A stretch of 5,192 nt of DNA, taken from positions 1 to 5,192 of the forward strand of contig JAPWVB010000077.1 of NCBI GenBank assembly GCA_028275205.1, read 5' to 3'. Below the pieces are notes generated by a model that made no database searches, was not told where the DNA came from, and worked only from the letters and a program-made list of their open reading frames with translations. This DNA is from Candidatus Acetothermia bacterium. GTDB lineage: Bacteria > Bipolaricaulota > Bipolaricaulia > RBG-16-55-9 > DRXL01. Position numbers and translations under genes: made by a program. Shown here piece by piece: positions 5,181 to 5,192 of the stretch (position 1 is the first letter of the stretch; the number at the start of each line of letters is the position of its first letter).

Positions 5181-5192
5181 GGCATGATCATT

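Overview
The window looks like ordinary chromosome from a GC-rich bacterium. No plasmid, prophage-integration or transposase signature is visible. Three things suggest a deep-branching, mostly uncultured lineage of the Chloroflexota or Bipolaricaulota kind, but this is a guess and not an identification: short intergenic gaps, sigma70-like promoter boxes placed almost on top of start codons, and C-rich/G-rich palindromic repeats.

Layout, left to right. (1) Positions 1-1316, minus strand: the N-terminal 438 codons of a secreted, repeat-rich protein with a fibronectin-III-like region and tail-fibre-like beta repeats; its C-terminus lies outside the window. (2) Positions 1317-1621: a 305-bp divergent intergenic region with a strong minus-strand promoter, a large GC-rich palindrome, and a plausible plus-strand promoter. 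(3) Positions 1622-2410, plus strand: EcfT, the transmembrane coupling subunit of an ECF-type vitamin/metal importer, with no ATPase or substrate-binding subunit beside it. (4) Positions 2407-3102, minus strand: an uncharacterised cytosolic beta-rich protein whose stop codon overlaps that of ecfT. (5) Positions 3103-3164: a compact divergent control region where two promoters interlock. (6) Positions 3165-4064, plus strand: a secreted right-handed beta-helix (NosD-like) protein. (7) Positions 4002-5180, minus strand: mnmA, the tRNA-uridine 2-sulfurtransferase, convergent with and overlapping the beta-helix gene.

The genes do not form one pathway. Each is alone on its strand, so no multi-gene operon is seen. 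The two secreted repeat proteins act at the surface or outside the cytoplasm, EcfT sits in the inner membrane, and MnmA modifies tRNA in the cytoplasm.

The most notable observation is that a C-rich/G-rich palindromic repeat lies in frame inside the mnmA coding sequence and a relative of it lies in the 1317-1621 intergenic region. The repeat adds a low-complexity Pro/Ser-Gly/Glu segment to an essential-type enzyme, much like the Rickettsia palindromic elements. A second theme is initiation: three of the four starts with enough upstream sequence to judge lack a Shine-Dalgarno and carry a -10-like box 7-11 nt upstream, which points to leaderless or near-leaderless mRNAs.
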